From [Borrelia] finlandensis (GTDB lineage Bacteria > Spirochaetota > Spirochaetia > Borreliales > Borreliaceae): a DNA stretch of 64,000 nt. The DNA is taken from assembly GCF_000181875.2 (NCBI RefSeq), contig NC_012234.1, positions 19,378 through 83,377 on the forward strand, read 5' to 3'. The position numbers were made by a program, and so were the translations under genes. This document shows, piece after piece, positions 17,008 through 25,615 of the stretch (position 1 is the stretch's first letter; each line of letters begins with the position of its first letter). The notes beneath the pieces are model-generated. The model was not told where the DNA came from, did no database searches, and saw only the letters and a list, made by a program, of their open reading frames with translations.

Positions 17008-17940
17008 ATGTTAATATTTCAGTACGATTTTAAGATTGAATTTTACAATGCAGTTAATTCTAAGAATAGCATTGGCGGCAGGCTTTCAGGCCTTAGGCCC
17101 AGAGTTGTTATTACCACTCAAAATGGTGCTCCTGATTTAAATATTTTTATTCAAAATACATATTCTGAGAATAATTTAATAACTAGTAAAAAGGCCAAAC
17201 TTCAAATTTTTAATGTGCCTTTAGATTTTTCTGATTTTAAAACTGCAGACATTGTAAAAATTTATTATAAAAAGTTTTCAGATCAGCAAGATTACCAATT
17301 TATTATGGCTGGGTATTTGGGAGCGCCTGTTGAGAGAATTGGTGGGGCTGAGAATTTTAGTTTTGAGTGTGAATTGTATCTTTTGTCCAGAGCGACCTTT
17401 TTAGAGAGAAAATTTGAGTATAAGAATTTCAAAGACAGCACTATTGCTGATGCAATAAATTATGTGTTTAAGGACAAAGCAATTTTTTTTATGAATGAGC
17501 TTGAAAAAACAAAAGTGATCAAAGAGAGCTTTGCTTGTAACTCGCCAAAAGGATTAATAGAATACCTAAGGCGGCAAGGATACGTTGACGCTGTAATTGT
17601 TGATATTGGAAATCCTGGGCAAGATGTTGATTTAAAATTTATTTTCATGAATTTTGGACAGTTTGGTTCTGCTGAGTGCAAAAGACTTAAAGATTATGGG
17701 CTTTTGTTTGTACCTCAAAAGGATGCTTTAGGTTTTAAGTCTGGTTTAAGTTTGTATCAAGCGCAAGTGATGTTTACTCACAACATTAAGATTGCAGATA
17801 ATCTAAGCTTTAAAGACAGATATGGAAATACTCTCGAATGCAAGGTTAAAAACACCAGTGCCAGATTAAGCAGTACCAGAGAGTGTGTTTTAAACCTAGA
17901 GCTTTACTCTGATAAAGGGGGAATGTATTATGCAAAATAA
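17008..17940 (+). CDS. Baseplate hub-like protein (BBA55-like, DUF693)
   Basis: This 310-residue protein is homologous end to end to cp32 31071-32021 (LIFQYDFKIEFYNAVNSKNSI / LLLQYDFKIEFYNVDTSKKSI; LKDYGLLFVPQ / LEDYGLEFIPQ). It precedes the spike gene and overlaps it by 11 bases. The order matches hub proteins (gpD/gp27-like) that hold the spike. The RBS is AAAAGGAG about 13 bases upstream of the ATG. Confidence 0.6.
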   Translation: MLIFQYDFKIEFYNAVNSKNSIGGRLSGLRPRVVITTQNGAPDLNIFIQNTYSENNLITSKKAKLQIFNVPLDFSDFKTADIVKIYYKKFSDQQDYQFIMAGYLGAPVERIGGAENFSFECELYLLSRATFLERKFEYKNFKDSTIADAINYVFKDKAIFFMNELEKTKVIKESFACNSPKGLIEYLRRQGYVDAVIVDIGNPGQDVDLKFIFMNFGQFGSAECKRLKDYGLLFVPQKDALGFKSGLSLYQAQVMFTHNIKIADNLSFKDRYGNTLECKVKNTSARLSSTRECVLNLELYSDKGGMYYAK

Positions 17941-18499
17941 TGATTTTCGCGCAGGGTCAGGCAGCCTAAAAGGTTCTTCTACTGGTGTGTTAAAGCAATT
18001 TCTTTTTGAAAATGTTTTTATTTGTAGAATAGGTGTTATTAAAAGTTTTGACTTTGAAACTCAAAAGGGCGTTGTTACTATTAAAGAGTACGAAGGGCTA
18101 GAGATTAGTACTTGTAGTATATCTAACTTTAATTTTGATTTAGCAGCAGAAGATGAGGTAATTTTACTTCAAAGTAATTTTAATATTTTCCAAGAAAGTG
18201 ATAATAATCATTTTGATAAAAATTATTTCTACATTTTAAGTGTTCTTAATCCTAAAAAAATTGGCATTAAGCTTGATAAGTTTGAATTGAGCGTGCAAGA
18301 GCTTGGTGCGCAAAGTGAGAATATAAAATTTAAAGCAAAAAAATTGATCATTGATGTGGATAATATTGAAATTAAAGGCAATTTAAAGATTAATGGAACT
18401 AAGTTTGAAAATCATATGCACAGTTCTGGTACTCTAACTTATGTTAATAGTAGTGGTGCGCCAACAACTACAACCGGAAAAACAGGCCCGATTGCTTAA
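17930..18499 (+). CDS. Baseplate spike-like protein (BBA56-like, DUF777)
   Basis: This 189-residue protein has an OB-like N-terminal half (IGVIKSFDFETQKGVVTIKE) and a beta-strand run that ends in KINGTKFENHMHSSGTL...GPIA. A His-x-His followed by a Gly/Ser/Thr-rich tip is typical of the apex of P2 gpV-like membrane-piercing spikes. Its cp32 counterpart at 32035-32589 has a different C-terminus. This is the last gene of the lp54 phage-like operon; the baseplate wedge genes that follow in cp32 are absent here. Confidence 0.65.
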   Translation: MQNNDFRAGSGSLKGSSTGVLKQFLFENVFICRIGVIKSFDFETQKGVVTIKEYEGLEISTCSISNFNFDLAAEDEVILLQSNFNIFQESDNNHFDKNYFYILSVLNPKKIGIKLDKFELSVQELGAQSENIKFKAKKLIIDVDNIEIKGNLKINGTKFENHMHSSGTLTYVNSSGAPTTTTGKTGPIA

Positions 18500-18538
18500 A
18501 ATAGTTTTTTCTTTTTTTAGTGTAGCTTTGCCAAAGAT

Positions 18539-19783
18539 TTATTGATAATTTTTTTCTACCAATAAGATTAAGTTTATCACCTGGTTTGCAAATTCTTTTG
18601 TTGCGTTAATTATTTTGCTGATGCTGTTGGTTGTTAATTTGGACTCAGCTTTTAGTTGTTCTTTTGTGTTTTTGTATTCATTTTTAACTTTAGTAAATTT
18701 TTCAGCCAAAACTTTATATTCTTGAGCTGTCAATTTGTTGTAAAATTTTGGGTTTGGGTGAAACTTAAAGCCCAAGTCCCAGTCTATTTGACTTGAATTT
18801 TCTTTTTCCTGCCATTTTTGAGCAGCATCTATGACCTTTTTTATTGTGCTTGTTCCTAGGGGATCTTTAGTCTCTTCAAAAATAAGCTCACTTTTGTTTA
18901 GCTCTTCGAGCAATCTGTTTTTTATTATTTCTATGTTCTCGGTATTAATATTATTAATGTTGCTCTCAGTTGAGTCTTTTGTTGCGCTTAGAGAGTTTTC
19001 TTGATCCTTTGGTAAATTTTCAAGCTCTCTAAATTCTTTAGATGTTTCTAAATTTTTTATTGCATTTAGCGCTTTATCTAGAGAGTCTCTAACTTGCTTT
19101 GAGTATTCTTTTGTTATGAGTTTGTCGTTACTTTTTAAGTGAGTGGTGTATTTTTGGTTTTGTGCTAAGGTTATTGTGTTTTTGTTTAAAGTTGCATTTT
19201 CTAAAGAGTTATTTCCTAAAGTGACATTTTCTTCTTTGTGGTCAAAAATTTTGTCTTTGTTGTTATTAATTTCTTCTTCTTCAATTGTGGTAAGTATTGT
19301 TTCGTTGGTGGTTGTTGAGATTTTAAATTCTACTGTAGTTGGATTTAAAAATTTTTGCATATTTTCGCCCAATTCTTGATCTGTGATCTCGTCATTAGCT
19401 CCGATTAACAATAATTTTTCTTGTATTTTTGCAATTTCTTCTTCTGATTTTGCCATATTTGCTTCTTCCAGTTCTTCTAGTGGTATTAAGCTTTCGCTGC
19501 CAAATTCGGATTTTAAGGACATCTCTTGTTTTCCAGGTTCGATTTTTTCAATTTCCAAAATAGGGGGTGTGCTTTGATTTATGTTTGATTCAGGTTCTTT
19601 TTTAAATTTAGGGTCTGATTCAAGCTGCAAGCTGTTTTTAATGACTTCTGAAATATTTTTTAATTTATATTCGTTTAAGGCTTTGTTTTTATCGTTTGTA
19701 TCCATGTTTGCATTACAGCTAATAACTAGCAGCAATGTTGTAAATATTGCAATTTTTAAAGCTTTTCTAAGCTTGCCGTTCAA
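18539..19783 (-). CDS. BBA57-like lipoprotein
   Basis: This is a 414-residue lipoprotein from TTG at 19783; that start is preferred over the ATG at 19840 because AAAGGAG lies about 10 bases before it and it places the lipobox LLVISC at the end of a normal leader. The mature part is long, acidic and low-complexity (many NNT/EE runs), with a helical C-terminal domain (AQKWQEKENSSQIDWDLGFKFHPNPKFY). lp54 BBA57 is reported to aid early infection and dissemination. It converges on the spike gene. Confidence 0.7.
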   Translation of the reverse strand: MNGKLRKALKIAIFTTLLLVISCNANMDTNDKNKALNEYKLKNISEVIKNSLQLESDPKFKKEPESNINQSTPPILEIEKIEPGKQEMSLKSEFGSESLIPLEELEEANMAKSEEEIAKIQEKLLLIGANDEITDQELGENMQKFLNPTTVEFKISTTTNETILTTIEEEEINNNKDKIFDHKEENVTLGNNSLENATLNKNTITLAQNQKYTTHLKSNDKLITKEYSKQVRDSLDKALNAIKNLETSKEFRELENLPKDQENSLSATKDSTESNINNINTENIEIIKNRLLEELNKSELIFEETKDPLGTSTIKKVIDAAQKWQEKENSSQIDWDLGFKFHPNPKFYNKLTAQEYKVLAEKFTKVKNEYKNTKEQLKAESKLTTNSISKIINATKEFANQVINLILLVEKNYQ

Positions 19784-19863
19784 AGCCTCGCACTCCTTTA
19801 AAAAAGAATATTGAGAAACATTATACCACAATTTTTGCATTTTGATTTTATTTTTAAATATAA

Positions 19864-19884
19864 AAATCCCCTTTAAGGGGATTT
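19864..19884. promoter_or_regulatory. 21-base near-perfect palindrome upstream of bba57
   Basis: AAATCCCCTT, a single T, then AAGGGGATTT. It lies 80 bases upstream of the bba57 start, and an extra GGGG run follows. The G/C-rich arms stand out in this region. It could be an operator for bba57, or a small hairpin terminator for transcription coming from the right. Confidence 0.5.
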
Positions 19885-20137
19885 AAGGGGGTATCATAGA
19901 TTTTGTATTATTTTTTTTAAATTTTTATTCTTACTGTTTTTAAAAAATTAAAATTTAACAATTTATAATGCGTTGCCTTTGGCCCATTTGTAATTTGGTG
20001 TTGAAGTAGTGGTGCTGTTTTTAAATTTTCTAAATTTTTCTAAAACTCTAAGCTCCAGTCTTCTTTTTTATATTGATACAAAGGATTTGCTTTGTACTAA
20101 GTGTACAGCATACTTAGAATTTTTCAGATTTATCAAT

Positions 20138-20172
20138 AAAGGAGAACATCGGATGAAAATCGATGTTCCTTT
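20138..20172. repeat. Inverted repeat in the bba57-bba59 gap
   Basis: AAAGGA-GA-ACATCG is answered by CGATGTTCCTTT after a 9-base loop. It is in the 367-base gap 19885-20251, downstream of bba59, and probably ends its transcript. I see no convincing gene in the gap; a 67-codon plus-strand frame at 20009 lacks a ribosome site. Confidence 0.5.
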
Positions 20173-20251
20173 GAATATATTAATATATTTAAATGTAGGC
20201 TTAAGATTTTAACTATTAGCTAATAAAATGCTTTTAAAATATGAAAATGAT

Positions 20252-20491
20252 TTAATTGCTCTGCTCACTCTCTTCATTTTGATCATCATCATCTTCTTCT
20301 TCAGGGTTGTTGTCAGCATTTTCTTCTATTGAGGCTTTTGATTGTGAGTTTTTCTTTTTTTCATCTTTTTTTTCTTGTTCTAATTCTTTATGCACATTGT
20401 TAAGAATAGAATCTATTAAAATCCCACGACCAATTGCACTGCAAGACACAATAAATACTGAAAATGAAATAAATATTATTTTTTTAACCAT
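20252..20491 (-). CDS. BBA59-like small acidic lipoprotein
   Basis: This 79-residue lipoprotein has leader KIIFISFSVFIVSC and lipobox FIVSC. The mature chain turns from Lys/Glu mixed to very acidic at the C-terminus (PEEEDDDDQNEESEQSN). AAAGGAAT lies upstream of the ATG. It is a single gene between hairpins. Function unknown; the acid tail suggests an exposed flexible surface peptide. Confidence 0.7.
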   Translation of the reverse strand: MVKKIIFISFSVFIVSCSAIGRGILIDSILNNVHKELEQEKKDEKKKNSQSKASIEENADNNPEEEDDDDQNEESEQSN

Positions 20492-20590
20492 TTAATCATT
20501 CCTTTAACCTAAGCAATTTAACTGTAATTATATATCATTGGATTTAATTAATCAATTAAATGTATTTTATTTTTAAAGCCCGATTTAATT

Positions 20591-21394
20591 TTACACTGAT
20601 TCTTTTTGAATTACTAATTTTAGATTATTTACGTCTGTTATTGTGTCTAAAATTTGAGTGAAATTTTTATTCATTTGAAAGACTTGTTTGTGAGGCAGTA
20701 GGTCCAATTCTATTGTTTTTTCGCTAATAGTCACTTTGTTGTAATCTATTGAATGATAATCTTTTTTGTTTTTTATTTGAAATCTATAGATAGGATTTAA
20801 GTATTTCTCACCAGTGCCCTTTTTAATTGTGTCTTTAAGGTCTTTTAAAATATAATCTTTGTGTTTTTGGGTGTCGTTTGGGGGATTGAGCATGATGTTA
20901 ATAATGTTGTTGTTATTTTTATCTTTAAGGTTTAAGACAAATAATAAGTCTTGACTTTGGAAGAAATTCTCAATATTTTCAATTTCTTTGAAATTTTTTA
21001 AAGTTGAGCTTTTTGAATTTTCTGGGGCTTTAAAGTTTAACAATTTTTTATTTATTAATATGCTTAAAGACACCACTTTCCCCTGTGTGGGCAAGATTTT
21101 ATCTTCTGGTTTTAGAAATTCCTTTTCTCTTGCGATGCTAAAATCAAGAGTGAATGTTTGAATCGGATAAGCTTGTTTGTAGTATTCCTCAATGCTTTTT
21201 GGAATTTGATTTGATTCCCTTATTTCTATCGTTTGAATTGATGCCGTAGGGATTATTTTTGCTACATTTTGTTTCTGTTTTTCAGGCTCTTGTTTTTCAG
21301 ATGTTTTTTCTTTGGTTTTTTGTTCTTTATTGATAGATAAATCACAAGACAAGATCAAAATTTCTAGTAATATTAAAATTACTTTTTTGCTCAT
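20591..21394 (-). CDS. BBA60-like surface lipoprotein (P27)
   Basis: This 267-residue lipoprotein has leader VILILLEILILSC and lipobox LILSC. A short Lys/Glu/Gln tether is followed by a folded domain from about residue 65 (YKQAYPIQTFTLDFSIAREKEF). The same domain is present without a lipoprotein leader in the next gene, 21750-22373. AAGGAG precedes the ATG. The name P27 comes from recalled lp54 annotation. Confidence 0.7.
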   Translation of the reverse strand: MSKKVILILLEILILSCDLSINKEQKTKEKTSEKQEPEKQKQNVAKIIPTASIQTIEIRESNQIPKSIEEYYKQAYPIQTFTLDFSIAREKEFLKPEDKILPTQGKVVSLSILINKKLLNFKAPENSKSSTLKNFKEIENIENFFQSQDLLFVLNLKDKNNNNIINIMLNPPNDTQKHKDYILKDLKDTIKKGTGEKYLNPIYRFQIKNKKDYHSIDYNKVTISEKTIELDLLPHKQVFQMNKNFTQILDTITDVNNLKLVIQKESV

Positions 21395-21513
21395 TTATTT
21401 CTCCTTATCTTTTGGTTTTTTCATTATATAATTAATATTTATTATTAATAAGTTGTTTTAAAGCTAATTTGATTAAATTATTTAAAAAATAATAGAGAAC
21501 TTAATTTTTGAAA

Positions 21514-21545
21514 AAAGAAGTTCTCTAATGCAAAAGAACTTCTTT
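21514..21545. repeat. 11-bp inverted repeat upstream of bba60
   Basis: AAAGAAGTTCT and its exact complement enclose a 10-base loop, about 120 bases upstream of the bba60 start in the 355-base gap 21395-21749. It may be an operator or a terminator; no gene is seen in this gap. Confidence 0.5.
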
Positions 21546-21676
21546 GGAGGTAGTTTAAAAGTAGTGTTATTTTATATTGATTTAAATAGTCTACTGGCTT
21601 TGATGAAGTATGTAGCTATTCTTAAAGTATAGCTCACATTTTAAAATATGAATTTTACTTATTTTTGAAATTTATA

Positions 21677-21706
21677 CAAAGAAGGCTCGCATTGAGAGCC
21701 TCTTTG
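21677..21706 (-). terminator. Terminator after bba61
   Basis: CAAAGA(A)GGCTC with a short loop and GAGCC(TC)TTTG lies 45 bases beyond the bba61 stop. The stem is G/C-rich for this plasmid. Confidence 0.65.
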
Positions 21707-21749
21707 AAACGTGTGTGGGAAGTGTTTAAGTTAATTTTAATAAATAAAA

Positions 21750-22373
21750 TTATTTGATAAATTCTTTTAGTCTTGAAACATTGGTTAATATTTTTAGTGC
21801 ATCGTAAATGCTTTGACTTACTTTAATGTAATATTTTTTATTAGAATAATTAGAGTAGATAAGTTTAATTTTATTTAGGCTTTTTTGAAATTTGGCAAAG
21901 TTTAAATATTTCCAGCTGTGATTGGTTGATACGTAAAATGAGCTTCCAAATTGCAAATTGCCGTCTTTGTCTTTGCTTAGAATTGCCTTGTTGATGCTTA
22001 ACAAGCTGTGATAATGAAACAAGGGCATTAAATTCAGTTCTTTTTTTTGTCTATCTTCAAAATTTAAACAACATCTTATGTAATTATTTTCATAAAAATG
22101 ATTAAAATCTTTGTGATTTTTTAATTGAAGTAGGTTTTTTAAACCTTTTTTATCCATACTGGTTTTGTGAGCCAGTATGCTAATTGATTTTAGCTTGCCT
22201 TTTGTTAGTGTGATTTTATCGTATTGGTCTAAATATTTTGCTTCTGATTTTATTTCGATTGCTGCTTTTGAATCTATGCTGTAAGTTCTAATGTAAAACT
22301 GTGCACAAAGAATAGGATTTAAAGGCTTTGCATGTTCATTTTTGTAAATTAGGTTGTTTTTAATTGCACTCAT
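21750..22373 (-). CDS. BBA61-like protein, leaderless paralogue of BBA60
   Basis: This 207-residue protein lacks a signal peptide. Its core (QFYIRTYSIDSKAAIEIKSEAKYL...LTKGKLKSISILAHK) parallels BBA60 (QTFTLDFSIAREKEFLKPEDKIL...TQGKVVSLSILINKK), and both end in a LTNVSRLKEFI / ITDVNNLKLVI helix. It is either a cytoplasmic member of the family or a copy that lost its leader. A weak AAGAGA precedes the ATG. Confidence 0.65.
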   Translation of the reverse strand: MSAIKNNLIYKNEHAKPLNPILCAQFYIRTYSIDSKAAIEIKSEAKYLDQYDKITLTKGKLKSISILAHKTSMDKKGLKNLLQLKNHKDFNHFYENNYIRCCLNFEDRQKKELNLMPLFHYHSLLSINKAILSKDKDGNLQFGSSFYVSTNHSWKYLNFAKFQKSLNKIKLIYSNYSNKKYYIKVSQSIYDALKILTNVSRLKEFIK

Positions 22374-22552
22374 ATTTATCTCTTGTAATATTAAATTTAT
22401 TTAAATTATTTTTTAAAATATTAAAATTTATGTACATACAAATATTTAATTATTCCTCAGTCCAAATTTATTTGTATAAGATATCATTTTATACGGATTT
22501 TATCAATAGTTTGTAAATTATTTAATACTTTTTTTATTTAGAATAAAAAACC

Positions 22553-22599
22553 AATTGATATTGATTATTTTAAAATTATATTTTAATATAATATCAATT
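22553..22599 (+). promoter_or_regulatory. lp6.6 promoter with flanking inverted repeat
   Basis: TATAAT at 22587-22592 lies 27 bases before the lp6.6 ATG. A 9-bp inverted repeat (AATTGATAT at 22553-22561, ATATCAATT at 22591-22599) brackets the core promoter, placed so that a dimeric regulator could block it. No strong -35 is visible (TTGATT at 22561 is 20 bases away). Confidence 0.45.
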
Positions 22600-22619
22600 C
22601 TAAAGAAGGAGAATAAACA

Positions 22620-22826
22620 ATGACAAAATTAATGTACGCTATATTTTTGAGTGCAATATTATTTGTTGCTTGCGAAACTACAAGAATTTCAGATGAGATG
22701 AAAAATACTAGCGATGAAGATTCAAAAGTTACAGCTCCAATGCCAGATAAAGATATGATGAAGTCAATGCCAGACAAAAATACCAAATCAATGAAGCAAC
22801 CTATGACAAAGTCAATGAAAAAGTAA
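22620..22826 (+). CDS. 6.6-kDa lipoprotein Lp6.6 (BBA62)
   Basis: This 68-residue lipoprotein has leader MYAIFLSAILFVAC and lipobox FVAC. The mature peptide is rich in Lys, Met, Ser and Pro with repeats of (S)MPDK and KSMK. It matches the abundant Lp6.6 of lp54, expressed in ticks and repressed in mammals, a subunit of outer-membrane complexes. AAGGAG precedes the ATG. Confidence 0.88.
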   Translation: MTKLMYAIFLSAILFVACETTRISDEMKNTSDEDSKVTAPMPDKDMMKSMPDKNTKSMKQPMTKSMKK

Positions 22827-22873
22827 TAATACTTGCTTATAAATTAATTTAAATACAGTACTAATAACTATTT

Positions 22874-22913
22874 TAAAAAACTTTTTTGATAAATTTTATT
22901 AAAAAAGTTTTTA
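22874..22913 (+). terminator. Terminator after lp6.6
   Basis: TAAAAAACTTTTTT and AAAAAAGTTTTTA form a long A/T hairpin about 50 bases after the lp6.6 stop. Confidence 0.65.
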
Positions 22914-22993
22914 GTTTTTAGTTTCAATAATATCAAACATTTCTATTTATTATTTTGATTTAGAAAAATTAAATTAATATTAAAATTAAATAT

Positions 22994-23035
22994 AAAAAAA
23001 GGGGAAAGAGGTTTTAAACCTCTCTCCCCCCTTTT
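22994..23035 (-). terminator. Terminator after bba64
   Basis: Read on the minus strand, a GGGGGGAGAGAGG stem pairs with CCTCTTTCCCC and is followed by seven T. It is 17 bases beyond the bba64 stop. Confidence 0.85.
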
Positions 23036-23051
23036 GAATGCAAAACCAATA

Positions 23052-23975
23052 TTACTGAATTGGAGCAAGAATATTGGTAGTCGTGTTTACTAAGTCCAAA
23101 ATTATATCGTGAATGTCTGCAAATTGAGCTCTTGAATTTTTTGATCTTAAGGTGTCATTTAATTTTGAAACGTCAGTTTGTAAGTCAGGGTTAGTATTGT
23201 ACTCATCAATAAGGTCATCTGTGTCTTTTAGCCATTTTTCTTTAAGTGGTGTAAGTTTTTCAAAATCATTGTAGAGTGTTTCCAAATTAGGTTTGTTTAG
23301 CTGTTGTAGTTTATCTTTTACATTTAGTATTTTTGCGCTGATTTCTTCCATTGCTAATTGAATGCTAAATCCTCTGTTTATAAGAGTTTCTTTAACCAAA
23401 CCTCTGTAGTTTGAGTCTTGGCTGAGTTTTGATAAAATTTGCCCAAGATCAAAAATTTTTCCTTCGTTGAAATTTAAAGATGTGTAAAGCATTCTTCTCT
23501 CTTCTGTATATTCGTGGTCGTCAAAATGCACTGTTGAGCTTGCATTGAAAAATATTTTACTAAATATTTCTGCTCTCATTCCAAATTGGTCATTAGGTTC
23601 ACCCCTGGAAGAATCCATTTTGCTTATTTGAATAATATTCTCAGATCTGTCCAGTATTTTTTGTATTAGCTCTGCAGCTTCAGGATCTAATATTTTTTTT
23701 GGAGCATTGTTGGCATTAGCGTTGGGATTATTTTTTTGTTTCAAAGCCTTTGAATTTGCTTTATTTTTTCCAGCTGCGGGTTTTGTTGGATTTTTTAAAT
23801 TATTAATAGCAACAAGCAGATTTTCTATTTTTCCTTTCCCTTTCCCTTTTTTATGCTTTTTGCTTTCATTGCTGTCTTTTACTTCCAGAGAGCAAGAAAG
23901 CAAAATTAGCACAGTTAATACATGCAATAAAAATATTGCAATTAATTTATTATTTTTCAAAATGTTATCCTTCAA
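23052..23975 (-). CDS. BBA64-like surface lipoprotein (P35, Pfam54)
   Basis: This 307-residue lipoprotein has leader AIFLLHVLTVLILLSC and lipobox ILLSC. A Lys/Asn-rich tether (residues 35-85) leads to a helical domain with the Pfam54 signature FGMRAEIFSKIF and RRMLYTSLNFNEGKIFDLGQIL. lp54 BBA64 is reported to be needed for transmission by tick bite. It starts the Pfam54 array; its natural next neighbour bba65 has been split by the cp32 insertion. Confidence 0.85.
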   Translation of the reverse strand: MKDNILKNNKLIAIFLLHVLTVLILLSCSLEVKDSNESKKHKKGKGKGKIENLLVAINNLKNPTKPAAGKNKANSKALKQKNNPNANANNAPKKILDPEAAELIQKILDRSENIIQISKMDSSRGEPNDQFGMRAEIFSKIFFNASSTVHFDDHEYTEERRMLYTSLNFNEGKIFDLGQILSKLSQDSNYRGLVKETLINRGFSIQLAMEEISAKILNVKDKLQQLNKPNLETLYNDFEKLTPLKEKWLKDTDDLIDEYNTNPDLQTDVSKLNDTLRSKNSRAQFADIHDIILDLVNTTTNILAPIQ

Positions 23976-24111
23976 TAAAAATTTTAAGTAATTTATATTA
24001 ATTAATAATTTTAATTACCCCATTAATAACTTTAATTCAAAATTGTTATTGTACAAGAAGAATTCAAAAAAAAGAGAGCATGTGCTTTCTTTGGGTAAAA
24101 GGTCTTATTTT

Positions 24112-24234
24112 TTAATTATTATTAAATTTAAATAATGTGTCTAAGTGAAGTAATGTTTGCTCGGATTTCAAGCAAAGAGAAATCATAGTATCTTTATATG
24201 TTTGCTCAATGTGGTCGTTTAGCTTTTCTGTTAT
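24112..24234 (-). pseudogene. Severed 3' end of bba65 (last 40 codons)
   Basis: Read on the minus strand, this open segment encodes TEKLNDHIEQTYKDTMIS and on to FKFNNN and TAA at 24112-24114. It is in exact phase with the 5' part at 52151-52879: codons join at TATA (24232-24235 = 52148-52151), restoring one frame of 282 codons. The original terminator hairpin (AAAGAGAGCA/TGCTTTCTTT, about 24071-24092) remains just beyond. The fragment has no start and is separated from its promoter by 27.9 kb. Confidence 0.88.
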
Positions 24235-24235
24235 A

Positions 24236-25144
24236 GGAGAAGTTAAAGATCCTATAATGTATAAATGGTTTTCGCCTGATCAAATTGAAGATGTTGATCT
24301 TCAGATGGGCTACCAAAGAACTGTAAAGTGGGATGCGTTTTTAAATGCTAATCCTACAACGATTGCTAATGAGGTTAATACTATTTCAACTATTGGATTT
24401 AGTTCTGAAGTGGTAAGACTTAATTACTTAAAATTACAGTACAAATTTAGGCACTTAAAGCAGGCGTCTGAAAAATTTTACACTTCAGACTCATATCTTG
24501 GTGACATTAATAACAATTTACTTCCTTTCTCTCAAGCCTATAAGCTTGCAAGTAGCGAGATTATTAAACTTATTAATCACTTTGTAATAACAGGCACTGT
24601 TTCAATTCAAAAAGATGGAAAAAATCAAAAACATTTACTTCCCAATATGTATGGACTACTTAATATGCCTGAGCAGATAAAAGAAGAAGTTCAAAGTGCT
24701 AATAAGGATAAAATGGATAAAATATTTGAAAAAATTGAGGCGGGACTTTCAAAGTTAGAGCTAGGAGACGAATTTTCTACACCTATGATGGTAATAGTTA
24801 ACCCTACAACTTCGCTCAAACTCGTAAAACCATACGCAGCAGCACAGGGTGCAGCAAGTAGCTGTGAAAAATGGGAGGATGTTTTGATTCAAACTATTAA
24901 GGCTATTAATAATAGAGAAGATGTCTACATTGAAACTTAAAACTTGCTAAAACATCAAATACTTATTTACCCATTAAACCCAGAGCTTATTAAGTTTAAG
25001 CCTAGCAAGTATATGCTACCTACACCAAATGAATAAGTGGATAAAGATTCAACTGATATTGCTCATTCATACATTGATTTTGTTTTAGGCGGACTACTTG
25101 CTACTAAAAATACTATTTTGCAAGTCAATATTAAACAAAATTAA
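24236..25144 (+). pseudogene. cp32 major capsid gene, 3' part with two nonsense codons
   Basis: The frame begins at the junction in phase with the 16-codon 5' piece at 52104-52151 (MELFDENYYAKAVANI then GEVKDP). It continues to TAA at 24938 (where Ser or a similar residue would stand in ET-x-NLL), a second in-frame TAA at 25034 (NE-x-VDKDS) and its natural stop at 25142. Homologous to the intact lp54 gene 8457-9374. An open frame from ATG 24209 makes a chimera whose first nine codons are host DNA. Loss of a full capsid protein means no virion from this copy. Confidence 0.85.
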
Positions 25145-25162
25145 ACACTTGGGGCAAATAAA

Positions 25163-25615
25163 ATGAGCGAACAAAAAGACTTGCAAACACAAGTTCAAAA
25201 TGAAGAAGAACTTTTAATAACACTTCATTCTGAAGTGTTATTACTACTAGGGATAGACGAATTTGCACTAAGTAGGCAAAATTTTCTACTTTATTTATTT
25301 TTACTTCAAGCTATTCTAGTAACACGTGGTATTGGTACGGGTTCACTTACATATGAACAAATATTTTTGCTAACCTTTTATCATATAGGTTGCCAATTAA
25401 GAAAACAAGGAGTTGTTCGCGAATTTGAATTTGAAAGAATAAAAAAAGATAAGTTCAACGAGCTTGCGCTTGATTATTATCCTAGTAGCAGTGGAGGCGA
25501 AGAAGGTGGTGGAGAAGGCTGTAGATCAAATAAAAATTTTTGTTCACAATTTGACGCATTTTTAGAAAAATTAAAAAGAGATACTTCAACACCATCTTGT
25601 ATGGGAGCAGTCTAA
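25163..25615 (+). CDS. cp32 head-tail connector-region protein
   Basis: This intact 150-residue protein is the cp32 counterpart of lp54 9378-9830. It has an apolar helix block (FLLYLFLLQAILVTRG) and a Gly/Glu-rich tract (SSGGEEGGGEG) before a Cys-containing end. Overlaps the next gene at TAATG. One of the few undamaged genes in this part of the prophage. Confidence 0.65.
   Translation: MSEQKDLQTQVQNEEELLITLHSEVLLLLGIDEFALSRQNFLLYLFLLQAILVTRGIGTGSLTYEQIFLLTFYHIGCQLRKQGVVREFEFERIKKDKFNELALDYYPSSSGGEEGGGEGCRSNKNFCSQFDAFLEKLKRDTSTPSCMGAV

Noticed and set aside
19143..19814. Several plus-strand frames opposite bba57
   Set aside because: They mirror the low-complexity acidic coding of bba57 and have Ser/Phe-rich content typical of antisense frames.
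20009..20212. 67-codon plus-strand frame between bba57 and bba59
   Set aside because: No ribosome site or signal peptide, and it spans a likely terminator hairpin. Too weak to call a gene.
24200..24260. Site-specific att integration at the cp32 junction
   Set aside because: Only TATA is shared, no longer core or inverted arm sites are visible, and the integrase gene is remote. Short-homology recombination fits better.
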